From the NCBI GenBank assembly GCA_964016885.1, contig OZ024749.1, forward strand, positions 34,941,962-35,005,961: a DNA stretch of 64,000 bases, in the 5' to 3' direction. Origin of the DNA: Eledone cirrhosa (taxonomy: Eukaryota > Mollusca > Cephalopoda > Octopoda > Eledonidae). The position numbers were made by a program, and so were the translations under genes. Numbering within the stretch: the stretch's first letter is position 1; each line of letters opens with the position of its first letter. The notes beneath the pieces were generated by a model that did not search any database, was not told the DNA's origin, and saw nothing but the letters and a program-made list of their open reading frames with translations. This document shows, in pieces, positions 54,020 through 64,000 of the stretch.

Positions 54020-54570
54020 TATGGTGGCGGTGGTGGTGGTGGTGTTGGTATAGCGATGGTGTCGGTGGTGGTGGTGTAGTGTCGGTGGTAGTGGCGGTGG
54101 TGGTGGTGTTGGTGTTGGTATAACTATGGTGTCGGTGGTACTGGTGGTGGTGGTGGTGGTGTTGGTATAGCGATGGTGTCGGTGGTAGTGGTGGTGGTGG
54201 TGTAGTGTCGGTGGTAGTGGTGGTGGTGGTGTTGGTATAGCGATGGTGTCGGTGGTAGTGGTGGTAGTGGTGGTGTAGTGTCGGTGGTAGTGGTGGTGGT
54301 GGTGGTGTTGGTATAGCGATGGTGTCGGTGGTAGTGGTGGTGGCGGTGTAGTGTCGGTGGTAGTGTTGGTATAGCGATGGTGTCGGTGGTAGTGGTGGTG
54401 GTGTAGTGTCGGTGGTAGTGGTGGTGGTGGTGGTGTTGGTATAGCGATGGTGTCGGTGGTAGTGGTGGTGGTGGTGGTGGTGGTGTAGTGTCGGTGGTAG
54501 TGGTGGTGGTGGTGGTGTTGGTATAGCGATGGTGTCGGTGGTGGTGGTGGCGGCGGTAGTGGTAGTGGTG
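54020..54570. repeat. GGT-based minisatellite with composite unit
   Basis: The unit alternates tggtatagcgatggtgtcgg, tggtagtggtggtgg and tgtagtgtcggtggtagtgg about seven times. The proline/histidine-rich frame on the other strand is an artefact. Confidence 0.93.
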
Positions 54571-54831
54571 TTTGGGGAGCGTTACACCTAGCAAGTATGT
54601 AATATCAGGATCAGGATGATGATGATCATCATCATCATTGTCATCATGGTTGTTGTGTTTAGGCAAGGTTACACTTGGTAAACAATCACATCATTATCTT
54701 CATCATCACCATCGATAGATGATTGCCTTCATTGAGCTATTTAACTATGAAACATCAGCTCAGTTCATCGAGTGTAACTAAACATCATGTATGTCTATAA
54801 TAAACACACACACAATTATACGTGTGTATAT

Positions 54832-54834
54832 ATA

Positions 54835-54869
<35 letters not shown>

Positions 54870-54897
54870 AAATAAGTAAATAGAGTATATATATATG

Positions 54898-54971
<74 letters not shown>

Positions 54972-55001
54972 TAAAATAAGTAAATAGAGTATATATATAT
55001 G

Positions 55002-55056
<55 letters not shown>

Positions 55057-55075
55057 ATATATATATACTCTATTT
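54832..55075. repeat. TA array with tagtaaaataagtaaatagag core
   Basis: gtaaaataagtaaatagagt appears twice (54867, 54970), and its inverse (actctatttacttt) at 55065-55080 ends the array. Confidence 0.93.
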
Positions 55076-55377
55076 ACTTTGGGAATAACACATTGTTGGC
55101 TTTGGAATTTTGTTCCATTCATGGAACCTTCACCAATTTCCGATTTTATAGTCCACTTCCGCTATTTCTCTCTACTTCCACTTCCGTTCCTATTAATTAC
55201 TAAACTTCATTAATGTCCTATCTCACTTTCTCATTGGTTCTATTGCCTCCCTATTGGTTTAAATTCGCTGTATGTTATGTTGATTATCTTCAAAAGGTAC
55301 AGGTGTAGCTGAAGTTCTCAGTTCTGTCCCACTGTCGGACATCTTGTATTAATGTCTTCTACTCTAATTTTACATTG
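55076..55377. other. Intergenic sequence
   Basis: No family recognised. Moderately AT-rich. Confidence 0.4.
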
Positions 55378-55573
55378 CAGACTTGTCAATTCTCCCTGTC
55401 TGACGGAGAGATTTCCCACCTACTTTGAGGTGGGTGAGAGAAATCTTCTCTTGTAAAAATAGGTATAGCTTTTCATTATGTAAAATCTCCTCATTTTGCC
55501 CCATTTCTCCCTGTTTTGGGGCATATTCTTTCATGGTACTCCTCGTTTGGTTTTTTTAGAAGTCGGCAGATAT
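55378..55573. mobile_element. MITE with CAGACTTG ends, copy 3
   Basis: 196 bp from cagacttgtcaattctccct to gaagtcggcagatat, flanked by exact acattg (55372-55377 and 55574-55579). The interior matches copy 2 (tttcattatgtaaaatctcc, ctccctgttttggggcat). Confidence 0.75.
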
Positions 55574-55662
55574 ACATTGACTAATGACTTGTTGGTTTAA
55601 TTGGCTGCACAGAATCTCTTTTAAAGCTCGTAGATTGGACTATATCTGATTCAAAGGACCAT

Positions 55663-55840
55663 TCTTGCCATACACAATCACACTGAATCTCCCCGAAAAC
55701 TATGTTATAGGTACATGTGCCTGTTGAATGCTCGCACACTTCCACGTTAATTTCACAAGCAGGTTATTTCTTTGATCAAATAACTAGACCACTCACCGTT
55801 GGAATTGACGGAGGTCCAACACACAACATTACGTTGGTCC
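55663..55840 (+). mobile_element. SINE-B tail
   Basis: aatcacactgaatctccccg, aaaactatgttataggtaca, gaatgctcgcacacttccac, gttaatttcacaagcaggtt, ggaattgacggaggtccaac. Confidence 0.7.
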
Positions 55841-56108
55841 CAAACCATCTTCTATTGATGACTGGCTGATGCAGTCTCTTCAGGCCATATTGAAATCCAC
55901 AGAATCTTTTCACCGACCAATCTTTGATTAGTCTACTTAACTAAGCCTCTTTGATTGAATATCGATTTTTCTTCTCACTGAAACATGTTACACAAAGGTA
56001 AATTAATATGGTACTAAATTAATAACAGCAACAATATTGGCGACAACAATAAAGAAAATACAACAACAACTAAGATAATAACAACAATAATAACAATAAA
56101 AATAGCAA

Positions 56109-56262
56109 TTGATGCAGGCATGGCTGTGTGGTTAAAAAGTTCGCATCGCTGTCACGTGGTTCGGGTTCAGCGTCTTCTATTATAGCATAACCACCCCGAG
56201 TGGTGACCAATACCTTGTGAGTTTGTTGAGTGAGTTGGAATTTGGCCGGAGTATCGCTATTA
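56109..56262 (+). mobile_element. tRNA-derived SINE of a further family (OK-like)
   Basis: gatgcaggcatggctgtgtg, gttaaaaagttcgcatcgct, gtcacgtggttcgggttcag, cgtcttctattatagcataa, ccaataccttgtgagtttgt. The gcaggcatggctgtgtggt head recalls the octopus OK-type SINE with a tRNA-Lys-like head; named from memory. Confidence 0.65.
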
Positions 56263-56278
56263 GCTTTCTCCGATTATG

Positions 56279-56508
<230 letters not shown>

Positions 56509-57288
56509 GCGAAACCTCAACATATTTTTCCCACGATGGTTTTTCTTAGCCTACCTCTTAACGACTAGCAATAGACTGGCCTGTTACCTCAGAGCCAAAA
56601 ACCTAGACAATGTGCTCTTGTAGGAAGCTCAGGGCACAAGAGTGTCCGACAAGAGGACAGTTGAAAATGCCATCAGTTTAATGTTTCCGGGCGACCTAAA
56701 TCACATATATGCAAGAGATTTCGACCTCAAAGACACATTCTGCTTTTCGACTCGGCAAAATATAGTCTGCTTCTCGACTCTGCAACAAACAGTTTGTTTA
56801 GTCTGCCTAGCAATGTAAATACACACACTCGTTAACTATTCCTGTTGGAATCGGCACTAGCTGAGATCACTACCAGGTTAGCAAAATATTACTACTAGTA
56901 AATATTAGTACATTTGCACACATAACATACTGTATCTATACGTGTATCTACACGTGCATTTTTTACCGATTTTCATTGCTGCTCATGATGTCGAAGAAAA
57001 TAATGTTACAGATAAAAACATTTGGATTAGTGGCGTCATGTTTATTTGTTAATTCTTATCCGTGTGGTTTGGGAAAACCATTTCCCACACGGTAATGTTA
57101 CTTCACGCCACAACAATCGAATACAATTACTTGTTTCCTCGAACATGGCAAAACTTGTCTCAACTCACCGAGACATACGTCACTAACTCACTTGCCCTTA
57201 CTCGACCAACAAGCTACTGACTCATACCATCCAACAAATGAACTAAACAGACAAACAAACAATCCTCTTTTCCATTATATATATAGAT
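56509..57288. other. Intergenic sequence, no gene recognised
   Basis: 56690-56830 holds similar phrases (cgacctcaaagacacattct, ctgcttttcgactcggcaaa, ctgcttctcgactctgcaac). Otherwise nothing was identified. Confidence 0.4.
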
Positions 57289-57479
57289 ATATGAAAAGAG
57301 TCAGGACCCCGACGACTGAGCTCCGGCTGTTTCGACAGCTAAATCGGATCTAGCTGTCGAAACAGCCGGAGCTCAGCCGTCGGGGTCCTGACTCTTTTCA
57401 TATTATCCACTCTACTACCCTAAGTATCGAGTACTCTGGTGCGTTATGATCCACCTGGTATCTTACCACATCTTCTTTG
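57289..57479 (-). mobile_element. Hairpin-bearing dispersed repeat (copy 2, inverted)
   Basis: Arms 57289-57341 and 57351-57403 pair with one mismatch around a 9-base loop. Then come ccactctactaccctaagta, tcgagtactctggtgcgtta, tgatccacctggtatcttac and cacatcttctttg, the inverse of 46076-46152. Confidence 0.8.
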
Positions 57480-57480
57480 T

Positions 57481-57488
<8 letters not shown>

Positions 57489-57520
<32 letters not shown>

Positions 57521-57567
57521 TACATACATACATACATACATACATACATACATACATACATACATAG
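57489..57567. repeat. (CA)n then (ACAT)n
   Basis: About 13 CA units then about 12 ACAT units. Confidence 0.95.
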
Positions 57568-57883
<316 letters not shown>

Positions 57884-57915
57884 TCTCACACTCATACAGA
57901 TGCACACACACACAC

Positions 57916-58253
57916 TTTAAATGCGGAATTGTATTTTAACGCTCGTCTATCACGAAGATCGAATTACGAAGGCATCATCTATGATTTTATTTTTTTATGG
58001 GTCTTTAATAGTTCCCCAGTTTAATGTCTGTTTTACCGACAATCTTCTTTCCTTCTTTTATTCTATTGTATTTTACAGCTTCGTTAGGTTCCTCCAATTT
58101 CAAGCCATTGATTTTCTGACCACACCAAAATAACGTATTATGTCCACCCACTGTGAATAATGCCTGTTTATCGTACCCGACGACTATACATCTACTTAAC
58201 CCCGTCTATTGATATATCATATAACATAGTATTTCAAAGCTGACTAGTCTATG
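57916..58253. other. Intergenic sequence, no gene
   Basis: Short open frames only. cgaattacgaaggcatcatc is unremarkable. Confidence 0.4.
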
Positions 58254-58382
58254 TACATACATACATACATACATACATACATACATACATACATACATAC
58301 ATACATACATACATACATACATACATACGCTTATGTATGTATGTATGTATGTATGTATGTATGTATGTATGTATGTATGTAT
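58254..58382. repeat. (CATA)n facing (TATG)n
   Basis: About 18 CATA units, cgctta, then about 12 TATG units. The two blocks are reverse complements. Confidence 0.95.
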
Positions 58383-58699
58383 GCACAGAGAGAGTGAAAG
58401 AAAGTTCTGCTGTCTGAATATGGCGAATGGGGAAGATACTCCAATTAACTTAGAATATCCTCGCAATTGCCAGACCAAAACCTCCTTTGGGCTTGTTCGG
58501 TCATCGAAGCTAGCAAGAAAGATAACTCCTATAGCACTGGCTAATTTAAGCCTTTCAAGAGAATTCAGAGGGAGCGGACATCGTTTCTAAGCCAACTTAG
58601 TAACAGCAATGAACATGTTTCGATCTTATTAGAGCTTCTCAGCGAAACATATTCACTTTATGCACATTTTTTTGTAAAGGCACATACCCTTGTGATTGG

Positions 58700-58955
58700 G
58701 TTGTTATAATTACAGCGCGTTGTGTTCTTGAGCAAGACGTTACATTTCATGTAACAACATGATAGGACTTATCATTACAACACCTAGAAAACATCTTTAA
58801 AAGGCAAACTTCATGAGGCCAGCTAAACCTATACAGATGTGAGCTGTGACAACAATATAAAAGGATAGGGACCTTATCATTAAAACACCCAAGAACACAC
58901 CTATGTAATACAACCTTGTAGGAGGTCAGCTAAACCTACATCGGTGTGAGCTGTA
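58700..58955 (+). mobile_element. SINE-C tail, two units
   Basis: ttgtgttcttgagcaagacg, caacatgataggacttatca, ggccagctaaacctatacag, atgtgagctgtgacaac, and a second set with ggtcagctaaacctacatcg, gtgtgagctgtaaa. Confidence 0.65.
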
Positions 58956-59176
58956 AATTTTGTCTCTTTTTCAGGTAAAAAGTTCGACTTGTGCATCAAA
59001 ACATTTCTATTTGGTCGTGAAAAAAATGTTTAGGAATCCATGTTCGCTTTAGAAGATAGGGATCCAGCTTGGCACCAAGCCAGGACTCCATTGACTGAAA
59101 ATAGTAAAAATAATTTCGAAAGTGTAGGGAAAATATTTTTTTCCCTTTCCTCTTGTGGATCACATTATTTCAGAAT

Positions 59177-59363
59177 GGTGGATTGGCAGTATCGGTAGAG
59201 GGTCTGACGCTATGCTTTGCAGCAAAGAGTCACGGCCCTTTATGGTCTGAGTTCAAATCCCGCCGAAGTTAACTTTGCCTTTCATCCTTACGGGGTCGAT
59301 AAAATAAAGTACCAGTAATACATTGGGATAATTGCTGGCCTTGTGCCAAAACTAGAAACAATT
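59177..59363 (+). mobile_element. SINE-A copy with 13-bp target duplication
   Basis: Complete, from ggtggattggcagtatcggt to aaaactagaaacaatt. attatttcagaat occurs at 59164-59176 and 59361-59373. Confidence 0.85.
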
Positions 59364-59581
59364 ATTTCAGAATATAACTTCATATATAATTATTTCAGAA
59401 TATAATTTCATTTGTTTGGGCATAATCTTCCTAAGGTGAACAAAAAGTCTTTACTTGATTGTCCTACATGTCATCAGATAACATTTAAAATGTATTTTTC
59501 TTAGGATATCTTCATGACAAAACGTCAGACTATTTGAACTACTACTTCAAAGCTGTGACAACATAGTAAGAAAAAAAAAAA

Positions 59582-59995
59582 ATGGTTTCTGATTTAAGCA
59601 AATCAGCAATTGGGTCGGGTGGGGGAATAGTTGCTTACATCGACACCAGTATTTAACCGGTATTAAGTATTTCATTGACGGTGGATTGGCAGTATCGGTA
59701 GAAGTTCGGACGCCATGCTTTGACGCATAGAGTTACGGCCCTTGCCATTCTGAGTTCAAATCCCGCCGAGGTTAACTTTGCCTTTCATCCTTACGGGGTC
59801 GATAAAATAAAGTACCAGTAATGTACTGGGTAATTTCTAGCCTTGTGCCAATAGTAGAAACAATTAAGTATTTCATTGACACCGTAAGGATGAAAGGCAA
59901 AGCTGACCTCGGCGGGATTTGAACTCAGAACTTAGCAAAGAGTCATAACTAAATACCTCACGGCAGGGCATTTTGTCCGACGTTCAAACGAATCT
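59582..59995 (-). mobile_element. Host SINE-A copy carrying a nested insertion
   Basis: 59582-59679 (ggtttctgatttaagcaaat, gtcgggtgggggaatagttg, cgacaccagtatttaaccgg) continues at 59881 (accgtaaggatgaaaggcaa, cggcgggatttgaactcaga). Confidence 0.8.
59680..59865 (+). mobile_element. SINE-A copy inserted inside another SINE-A
   Basis: Complete and in opposite orientation to its host. The duplicated target attaagtatttcattgac lies at 59662-59679 and 59863-59880; its first three bases overlap the SINE end, so the duplication is 15-18 bp. Confidence 0.88.
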
Positions 59996-60329
59996 CTTAA
60001 TCTACGGCCTTTCCTACTAACTACACGAATACATATAAGTGCATTTCCGTACCAAAGGGGAAGAAGGAATGTAAGATACGGCCCTTCTGTTTTAGACAGG
60101 GCTCTTCTCTCCCCCACAACCCACCTCAAAGGGAACGGAGATAGGAATGTGAAATATTTGATGTCAGTTCAACTTTTAACCGTGATTTCGTCAGTAGGCT
60201 GAGGGAGAGTTAACTGACATGTCAGATTGTCGTCACCTTACTGTAATTGTCGGGGACGGAAATGGAAACAAGCTTCGCCACCACCATCATCACCATCGCC
60301 ACTACCACTACCAACATCATCACCACCAT

Positions 60330-60830
60330 CATAATTACCACCACCACAACCAGCGGTCACCATTGCCATCACTACCACAACCACAACCAGCGGTCACCAC
60401 TGCCACCACCACCACCACCATCACAACCAGCGGTCACCACTGCCACCACCACCACCACCACCACCACAACCAGCGGTCACCACTGCCACCACCACCACCA
60501 CCACAACCAGCGGCCACCACTGCCATCACCACCACAACCACAACCAGCGGTCACCACTGCCACCACCACCACCACCATCACAACCAGCGGTCACCACTGC
60601 CATCACCACCACCACCACCATCACAACCAGCGGCCACCACTGCCATCACCACCACCACCACAACCAGCGGCCACCACTGCCATCACCACCACCACCACCA
60701 CCACCACCAGCACAACCAGCGGTCACCACTGCCATCACCACCACCACCACCACCACCATCACAACCAGCGGCCACCATTGCCATCACCACCACCACCACA
60801 ACCAGCGGCCACCATTGCCATCACCCCCCT
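60330..60830. repeat. CAC-based minisatellite
   Basis: The unit (CAC)n aaccagcggtcaccactgcc (atcac) is repeated about 11 times with variable CAC number. Long Thr/His/Pro-rich frames result but resemble no gene. Confidence 0.93.
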
Positions 60831-61500
60831 CCCCTACTCTCTCACTAACACTCCTTCCCACTCAGTCTATCCATCATCTACTTCAATATCGACCTATCAG
60901 AAGGAGGGAGACACTGCTGTCGCCACCTTCCTGCAATCTGTACTTCTTCTCGTGTATGAGTTGTTCGCTTTGATCGAGATCAGAGACTAGTGATCAGTTT
61001 CCAGGGCCTACCACGAGGAGGTCGACAAACTTGGGCCCCAATCTCTGTCTGTAGAGATGTGTCTCTGTAGGCCTGTGTGTGAGTGTGTATGTATGTGGAG
61101 CTGTGTGTGTCTGTGTGTATGTGGAGGTGTATGTTTGCATAGGTGTCAGTGTACATGTGTAGGCGTCTATGTGAGAGTGTGTGAGTCAGTTTAAGCCAGA
61201 GAGAAACAGGTTACCTCTTCTACACCTGATTCCCCTTAACGCCATGATAAATGGCTGTTGAAGGGGACATCTTACTAAAGTGTAGGAGGAGCAGATGTTA
61301 TGGTAGGAGAGGGGAATAGAGGGACAGAAAGAGTGAGGTGGACAGATATATATATGTATATACATGTAGAGAGAGAGAGAGAGAGGGGGGATATGGGCAA
61401 CAGAGAGAGAGGGGAGAGAGCGATTGAGATAGGAAAATAGAAAGAAAGCTAGAAATAGAGAGCGATGGTGACAAGACAGAGGAAAATAGAGAGAAAGCTA
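60831..61500. other. Intergenic sequence with TG and GA repeats
   Basis: 61070-61195 is TG-rich and loosely repetitive. 61360-61500 is purine-rich. Confidence 0.45.
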
Positions 61501-61505
61501 GAGAG

Positions 61506-61509
61506 ATAG

Positions 61510-61592
<83 letters not shown>
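61506..61592. repeat. (GATA)n then (GA)n
   Basis: About six GATA units, then about 31 GA units. Confidence 0.95.
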
Positions 61593-61594
<2 letters not shown>

Positions 61595-61906
61595 CGAAGA
61601 TAATTTGAGAGTTCAGGACAAAATGGTAATGGGGAGGGGACTAAAATGCACTTCCGGTCGATGAGAATTTGCATAGAATGATCGATGGTTCTGTACAACA
61701 GAAGACAAGACAGATCAAAATCTACTTTTTTATGTATTTTCTTGTCTATCTCTTTCCCTCTTTCTGTCTCTGTCTTTTATATTTACTTGTCTATCTGTCA
61801 TCTCTGATATCTATAAAGATATCTATCTATCTATCTACCTATAACATTATGGAACCCTTATTCTCGTGTATATTTGGGGTGTTTTCAGTCTAGCTCTGTC
61901 AAAAAT

Positions 61907-62095
61907 AATTGTTTCTACTTTTGGCACAAGGCCAGCAATTACCCAGTGCATTACTGGTTCTTTATTTTATCGACTTCGTAAGGATGAAAGATAAAGTTAA
62001 CCTCGACGGGATTTTAACTCAGACCGTAAAAGGGCCGTAACTACACTGGAAAGCGTGGCGTCCGACCCTCTACCGATACTGCCAATCCACCGCCC
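61907..62095 (-). mobile_element. SINE-A copy
   Basis: aattgtttctacttttggca through gatactgccaatccaccgcc. Flanks caaaaataat and caacaataat look like a slightly diverged target duplication. Confidence 0.85.
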
Positions 62096-62102
62096 TGCAA
62101 CA

Positions 62103-62550
62103 ATAATGGTGTTAATTCAAATGTTCATAGTATCTTTACCAGTGGACAGATTGTTGTGAACATTTGGAATATTAAAGTAAATACTTCAAGTTTTAGTGAG
62201 ATGCAGTTTTAGTGATGTTTTATACGAAATGTTTATATTATCTTTACTGGTGAATAGATTGTTGTGCAATATTAGAGTAAAAACTTTTAAATTTAATCTG
62301 ATGCAGTCTTAGTAGTGTTTTACACTAAGTGTTTATATTATCTTTACTGGTGGATAGATTGTTGTGCAATATTAGAGTAAAGACTTTAATTTTTAATGTG
62401 ATGCAGTCTTAGTGATGTTTTATACTAAATGTTCACTAATGAGCAGATATTTGTGAAAATTTGCAGTCTTAGTGTAAAGACTTTAATTTTTAATGTGATG
62501 CAGTCATAGTGCTGTTTCGTACTTTTTAATGTGGTTTCATGTGGTACAGG
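62103..62550. repeat. Tandem repeat of about 95-bp units
   Basis: Roughly five units of agtaaagactttaattttta, atgtgatgcagtcttagtga, tgttttatactaaatgtt and ctttactggtggatagattg. A single dispersed copy is at 46612-46810. Confidence 0.85.
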
Positions 62551-62707
62551 AACATAAATAGTTAAAAGACATACATGTTTGCAATTTTTATACAAATTTA
62601 AAAAATTTTTTTTTTTTAATAAAGAGCCTCCAAATTTTTTATAGCTTACTTAGGGCATCAGCAAAACAAAATACTGACCAGCAACGATGAGACATTGCAA
62701 TGGTAGG

Positions 62708-63079
62708 TGATCATCATCATCAGCATCAGCATCATCATCAACATCACTACCACTATCATCATCATCATCATCATCATCATTATCATCCAACCACCAACAT
62801 CTTTATCATCATCGTCCTTATCATCACCAACGTCCTTATCATCTTCGTCATCATCATCATCACCACCAACAACATCATCGTCATAATCGTCACCACCACA
62901 ACCACCACCATCGTCACCACCACCACCACCACCACCACCACCACCACCATCGTCAACGTCATCATCTTCATCGTCATTATCGTAATCATCATCATTACAA
63001 TCATCATCACCACCACCACCACCACCACCACCACTACCACCAACACCACCGTTATCATCATCGGCATGATCATTATAAC

Positions 63080-63117
<38 letters not shown>

Positions 63118-63155
63118 CCACCACCACCACCACCACCACCACCACCACCACCACC
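62708..63155. repeat. ATC/CAC trinucleotide tract
   Basis: ATC blocks alternate with CAC blocks for about 450 bp. The polar homopolymeric frames are artefacts. Confidence 0.95.
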
Positions 63156-63540
63156 AAGACAACACAATGGCGGTGTGATGCGGAGTCGTTTGGAGCGGTC
63201 GAAGACGGTGTCGTGTGTATGAAGTTAAGATGATGATTATGTGTAGTTGAGCAGGTAATGAGAGGAGGGATGGGGATGGGGGGGGGGGGGGGGCGTAGGG
63301 TAGGGGGGGGCTGGTGGTGGGGGTACGGTGGCGGGTCTGTGTTGGATGGTGTGGTGAGTGTGGGTCATTGAGGGGTTGGAGACTAATTATATCGGAGAAG
63401 GAGGAGGAGGAAGTTGATGACAATGCTGGTGGTGGGGGTGGGGGTGGGGGTGGGGGGTGGGGGAATGTCGTCTTCGCTGATTTACACACACAATGATTCA
63501 TCAACGATGCTGTAAAGAGAACACATGTCCAGGCAGGTTA
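63156..63540. repeat. G-rich low-complexity sequence
   Basis: G runs at 63279-63293 and 63304-63310, and GGGGGT repeats at 63430-63465. No gene. Confidence 0.7.
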
Positions 63541-64000
63541 CCTACCTTGTGTGGGGGGGGGGGTACGTATGGTGTAGTGTGTGGGGGGGGGGTACGTATG
63601 GTGTAGAGGGCGGCGATGGTGTAGTGTGGGGTGTGTGTCTGTGGGGGGGGGGGGGTACGTATGGTGTAGTGTGTGTGTGGGGGGGGGCGTATGGTGTGGT
63701 GGGGGGGGGGGGGGGTACGTATGGTGTAGAGGGCGGCGATGGTGTAGTGTGTAGGGGGGGGGGGGGGGGTACGTATGGTGTAGAGGGCGGCGATGGTGTA
63801 GTGTGGGATGTGGGGGGTACAAATGGTGTATAGAGGACGGCGATGGTGTAGTGTGGGGGGTACGTATGGTGTAGAGGGCGGCGATGGTGTAGTGTGTGTG
63901 TGGGGGGGGGGGGGGTACGTATGGTGTAGAGGGCGGCGATGGTGTAGTGTTTGTGTGTGGGGTACGTATGGTGAAGAGGGCGGCGATGGTGGGGTGGGGG
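63541..64000. repeat. G-rich minisatellite reaching the window end
   Basis: The unit gtacgtatggtgtagagggc, ggcgatggtgtagtgtg and a G run of 6-17 bases is repeated about nine times. The array is cut by the window edge. Confidence 0.93.

Noticed and set aside
54124..54666. 180-residue minus-strand open frame (histidine, threonine and proline-rich)
   Set aside because: Product of the GGT minisatellite; no start context, domain or splice signal.
59471..59477. Minus-strand CTGATGA near 59.47 kb
   Set aside because: No GAAA follows at hammerhead distance and no stem II forms.
60219..60990. Long Thr/His/Pro-rich open frames
   Set aside because: They coincide exactly with the CAC minisatellite, exist in two frames at once and show no domain.
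62658..63233. Open frames on both strands rich in Asp, Val or Ile
   Set aside because: Translation of ATC/CAC repeats in several frames.

Overview
The window looks like nuclear DNA of a coleoid cephalopod, most likely an octopus. It is AT-rich, dense in TA/CA/TATG/GAT microsatellites and packed with tRNA-derived SINEs of the kind described from octopus. Two recognisable animal genes are spliced with GT/AG introns, and the tRNA genes are eukaryotic. Species assignment is inference. Most of the 64 kb is non-coding repeat.

Host genes are few. The last coding exon of mitochondrial Mn superoxide dismutase (SOD2) is at 4476-4624 on the + strand. A complete two-coding-exon GNB1L (WD40 protein, 319 residues when spliced) runs on the - strand from 10201 to 8548. 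The two are convergent, with about 3.9 kb between their stop codons. Five tRNA genes follow: tRNA-Gln(UUG) at 27031, tRNA-Asp(GUC) on the - strand at 27468-27539, and a tandem set of three tRNA-Gln(UUG) genes at 32700, 32977 and 33254 on an exact 277-bp period.

Mobile elements make up the rest. An apparently intact RTE-like non-LTR retrotransposon (one 1038-residue ORF with AP endonuclease, reverse transcriptase and a PHD-type finger) lies at 813-3929, followed by a 3' UTR ending in (GAT)n. Its decayed relatives and detached 3' ends are scattered at 8.4, 10.2, 18.8-19.5, 19.9-20.6 and 22.0-22.7 kb. Fragments of other LINE families lie at 12.6-13.1, 13.9, 31.6, 35.0-35.3, 35.8, 42.1, 50.5 and 51.6-51.9 kb. 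In this annotation SINE-A is the family whose tRNA-like head contains ggattggcagtatcggtag and whose tail ends ttgtgcc...gaaacaatt. SINE-B and SINE-C share one tRNA-like head but have different tails. Repeat-D is a further dispersed family (gactgcggacatgctg). Several MITE families (hAT-like, pogo-like, mariner-like, TTAA-flanked, and one with 6-bp duplications) carry clear target-site duplications.

The most interesting signal is a set of hammerhead-ribozyme folds (12292-12346 -, 24760-24826 -, 24900-24966 +, 44993-45057 +, and a weaker one at 28858-28925 -). Each has the CUGAUGA and GAAA core, complementary stems whose sequences differ between copies, and a short stem III. Three of the loci lie inside large near-perfect palindromes, one with 137-bp identical arms. 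The arrangement resembles the hammerheads known from Penelope-like retroelements. Other notable structures are a LINE insertion with the inverted-5'-segment pattern of twin priming, nested SINE and MITE insertions, a conserved-hairpin repeat present in opposite orientations at 46.1 and 57.3 kb, and a minisatellite (16.9-17.5 kb) whose monomer also occurs singly inside a dispersed repeat. The window ends inside a G-rich minisatellite.
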